DNA from: JAAYHC01 sp964483175 | GTDB taxonomy: Bacteria > Bacillota > UBA5301 | Direction of reading: 5' to 3' | DNA: 12,433 nt | Assembly: GCA_964483175.1 (NCBI GenBank) | Contig: CAZAAT010000063.1 | Location: 1-12,433, forward strand | Shown here: in pieces, positions 11,554-12,433 of the stretch | Layout: each line of letters starts with the position of its first letter | Position numbering within the stretch: position 1 is the first letter of the stretch | Made by a program: the position numbers and the translations under genes | The notes under the pieces: model-generated | What the model was told of the DNA's origin: nothing | The model's input: the letters and a program-made list of their open reading frames with translations, nothing else | The model's database searches: none

Positions 11554-12433
11554 GTGAGTAGAGATGTAGAGCTGATGGAATGCACCATGGGAGGTATGCT
11601 GCACCAAATTTGCACGGAGTTTCCCGATAATGAGGCTGCGGTTTTTGCCGATCATGGTGTACGGTGGACTTATCGAGAGTTTGAACAGCGCTGTCGCGAA
11701 GTTGCCAAGGCATTGATGGCTGTAGGTGTGGAAAAAGGCGATCATGTAGCGGTCTGGTCAACCAATGTTCCGGAGTGGCTAGAGCTTCAGTTTGCTACAG
11801 CAATCATGGGTGCGGTATTGGTTACCATTAATACTAACTATAAATTGTTTGAACTAGAGTACTTGCTTAGACAGGCAGATGTTACAACTCTGTTTTTAAT
11901 TGATGGTTTTAAAGATGTAAATTATGTGCAAACGATAAACGAACTCTGTCCGGAACTGGCCAATTCTGAGCCGGGAAATTTGCAGAGTGCTGCTCTGCCA
12001 CTCTTGAAGAGAGTCATTAAGATTGGTGAGAAGTCAGCTTCGGGGATGATCAAGTGGACTGATTTTCTACATCAGGCTGCCACGGTCTCCGATGCTGAAC
12101 TAGATGCGCGCCAGGCAGAGCTTAGCCGAGATGATGTCGTAAATATTCAGTACACTTCGGGAACCACCGGATTTCCAAAAGGTGTGATGTTGACTCATCA
12201 TAATATCGTCAATAACGGATTTCAGATCGGTGAAAAAATGAAGTTAACGTCATGGGATCGCTTGTGTATTCCAGTACCTTTTTTTCATTGTTTCGGCTGT
12301 GTACTCGGTATTATGGCCTGTGTGACGCATGGGAGCACGATAGTAGCGCTTGATCATTTCAGCCCTAGGCGGACGCTAGAAGTAATTGAGCAGGAGCGTT
12401 GCACTGGCGTGCACGGCGTCCCGACTATGTTTA
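11554..12433 (+). CDS. AMP-forming acyl-CoA synthetase, N-terminal part (3' end outside window)
   Basis: Activates a carboxylic acid to its CoA thioester through an acyl-adenylate. The visible 293 residues include RWTYREFEQR, the ATP-binding P-loop YTSGTTGFPKGVMLTHHN (200-217) and the downstream FFHCFGCVLG and TGVHGVPTMF blocks, typical of medium/long-chain fatty acyl-CoA ligases of the FadD/ACSF2-like kind. The start is GTG at 11554, six bases after GAGGAGG. No stop occurs before the window edge. Substrate specificity cannot be read here. In a sulfate reducer it could feed fatty-acid oxidation, but the T-box leader suggests a link to an amino acid, for example activation of isovalerate or another branched acid for reductive carboxylation to leucine. 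The enzyme class is sure, the substrate is speculation. Confidence 0.93.
   Translation, partial: MSRDVELMECTMGGMLHQICTEFPDNEAAVFADHGVRWTYREFEQRCREVAKALMAVGVEKGDHVAVWSTNVPEWLELQFATAIMGAVLVTINTNYKLFELEYLLRQADVTTLFLIDGFKDVNYVQTINELCPELANSEPGNLQSAALPLLKRVIKIGEKSASGMIKWTDFLHQAATVSDAELDARQAELSRDDVVNIQYTSGTTGFPKGVMLTHHNIVNNGFQIGEKMKLTSWDRLCIPVPFFHCFGCVLGIMACVTHGSTIVALDHFSPRRTLEVIEQERCTGVHGVPTMF

Overview
The window reads as chromosomal DNA of a spore-forming, sulfate-reducing Firmicute of the Desulfotomaculum/Peptococcaceae kind. The reasons are: the C-terminal half of a dissimilatory-type sulfate adenylyltransferase; a SpoIIP-type sporulation protein behind a near-consensus sigma-E promoter; strong GGAGG-type Shine-Dalgarno sites with frequent GTG/TTG starts; and a T-box leader RNA. 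The genus assignment is inference. No transposase, integrase, tRNA, rRNA or CRISPR array is visible.

Layout. Bases 1-699 hold the 3' end of sat and its terminator. Bases 717-1620 hold a SpoIIP-like sporulation gene with its own sigma-E promoter and terminator, so it is a single-gene unit. Bases 1768-3159 encode MurC. Bases 3136-5844, on the minus strand, encode a three-gene ABC importer of the iron-complex/cobalamin class (binding protein, permease, ATPase) with translationally coupled junctions; its last gene overlaps murC tail to tail by 24 bp. A 151-bp divergent intergenic region separates this operon from a plus-strand three-gene cassette at 5996-10537: a compact SNF2/HepA-like helicase, a protein ending in a 17-cysteine zinc-ribbon block, and a coiled-coil protein interrupted by two membrane helices. 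This cassette is the best candidate for an undescribed system.

Bases 10515-11149 carry trpP (tryptophan transporter). Its good vegetative promoter lies in the tail of the coiled-coil gene, and its leader is packed with GAG/NAG triplets overlapping the ribosome-binding site, which looks like a TRAP (MtrB) target as known for Bacillus trpP. Bases 11164-11391 form a complete T-box riboswitch, unexpectedly followed by an acyl-CoA synthetase gene (11554 to beyond the window) rather than an aminoacyl-tRNA synthetase or amino-acid biosynthesis gene. The T-box variable base predicts a tRNA with discriminator A, which favours leucine (CUC) over serine (UCC) as the sensed amino acid. No separate promoter is visible between trpP and the T-box, so trpP transcription may run into it, which would stack tryptophan and second-amino-acid control on one transcript.

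The SpoIIP-like protein keeps the family fold signatures but has lost two glutamates expected at the active site, and the ABC binding protein has a signal sequence without a lipobox cysteine; both are worth checking.
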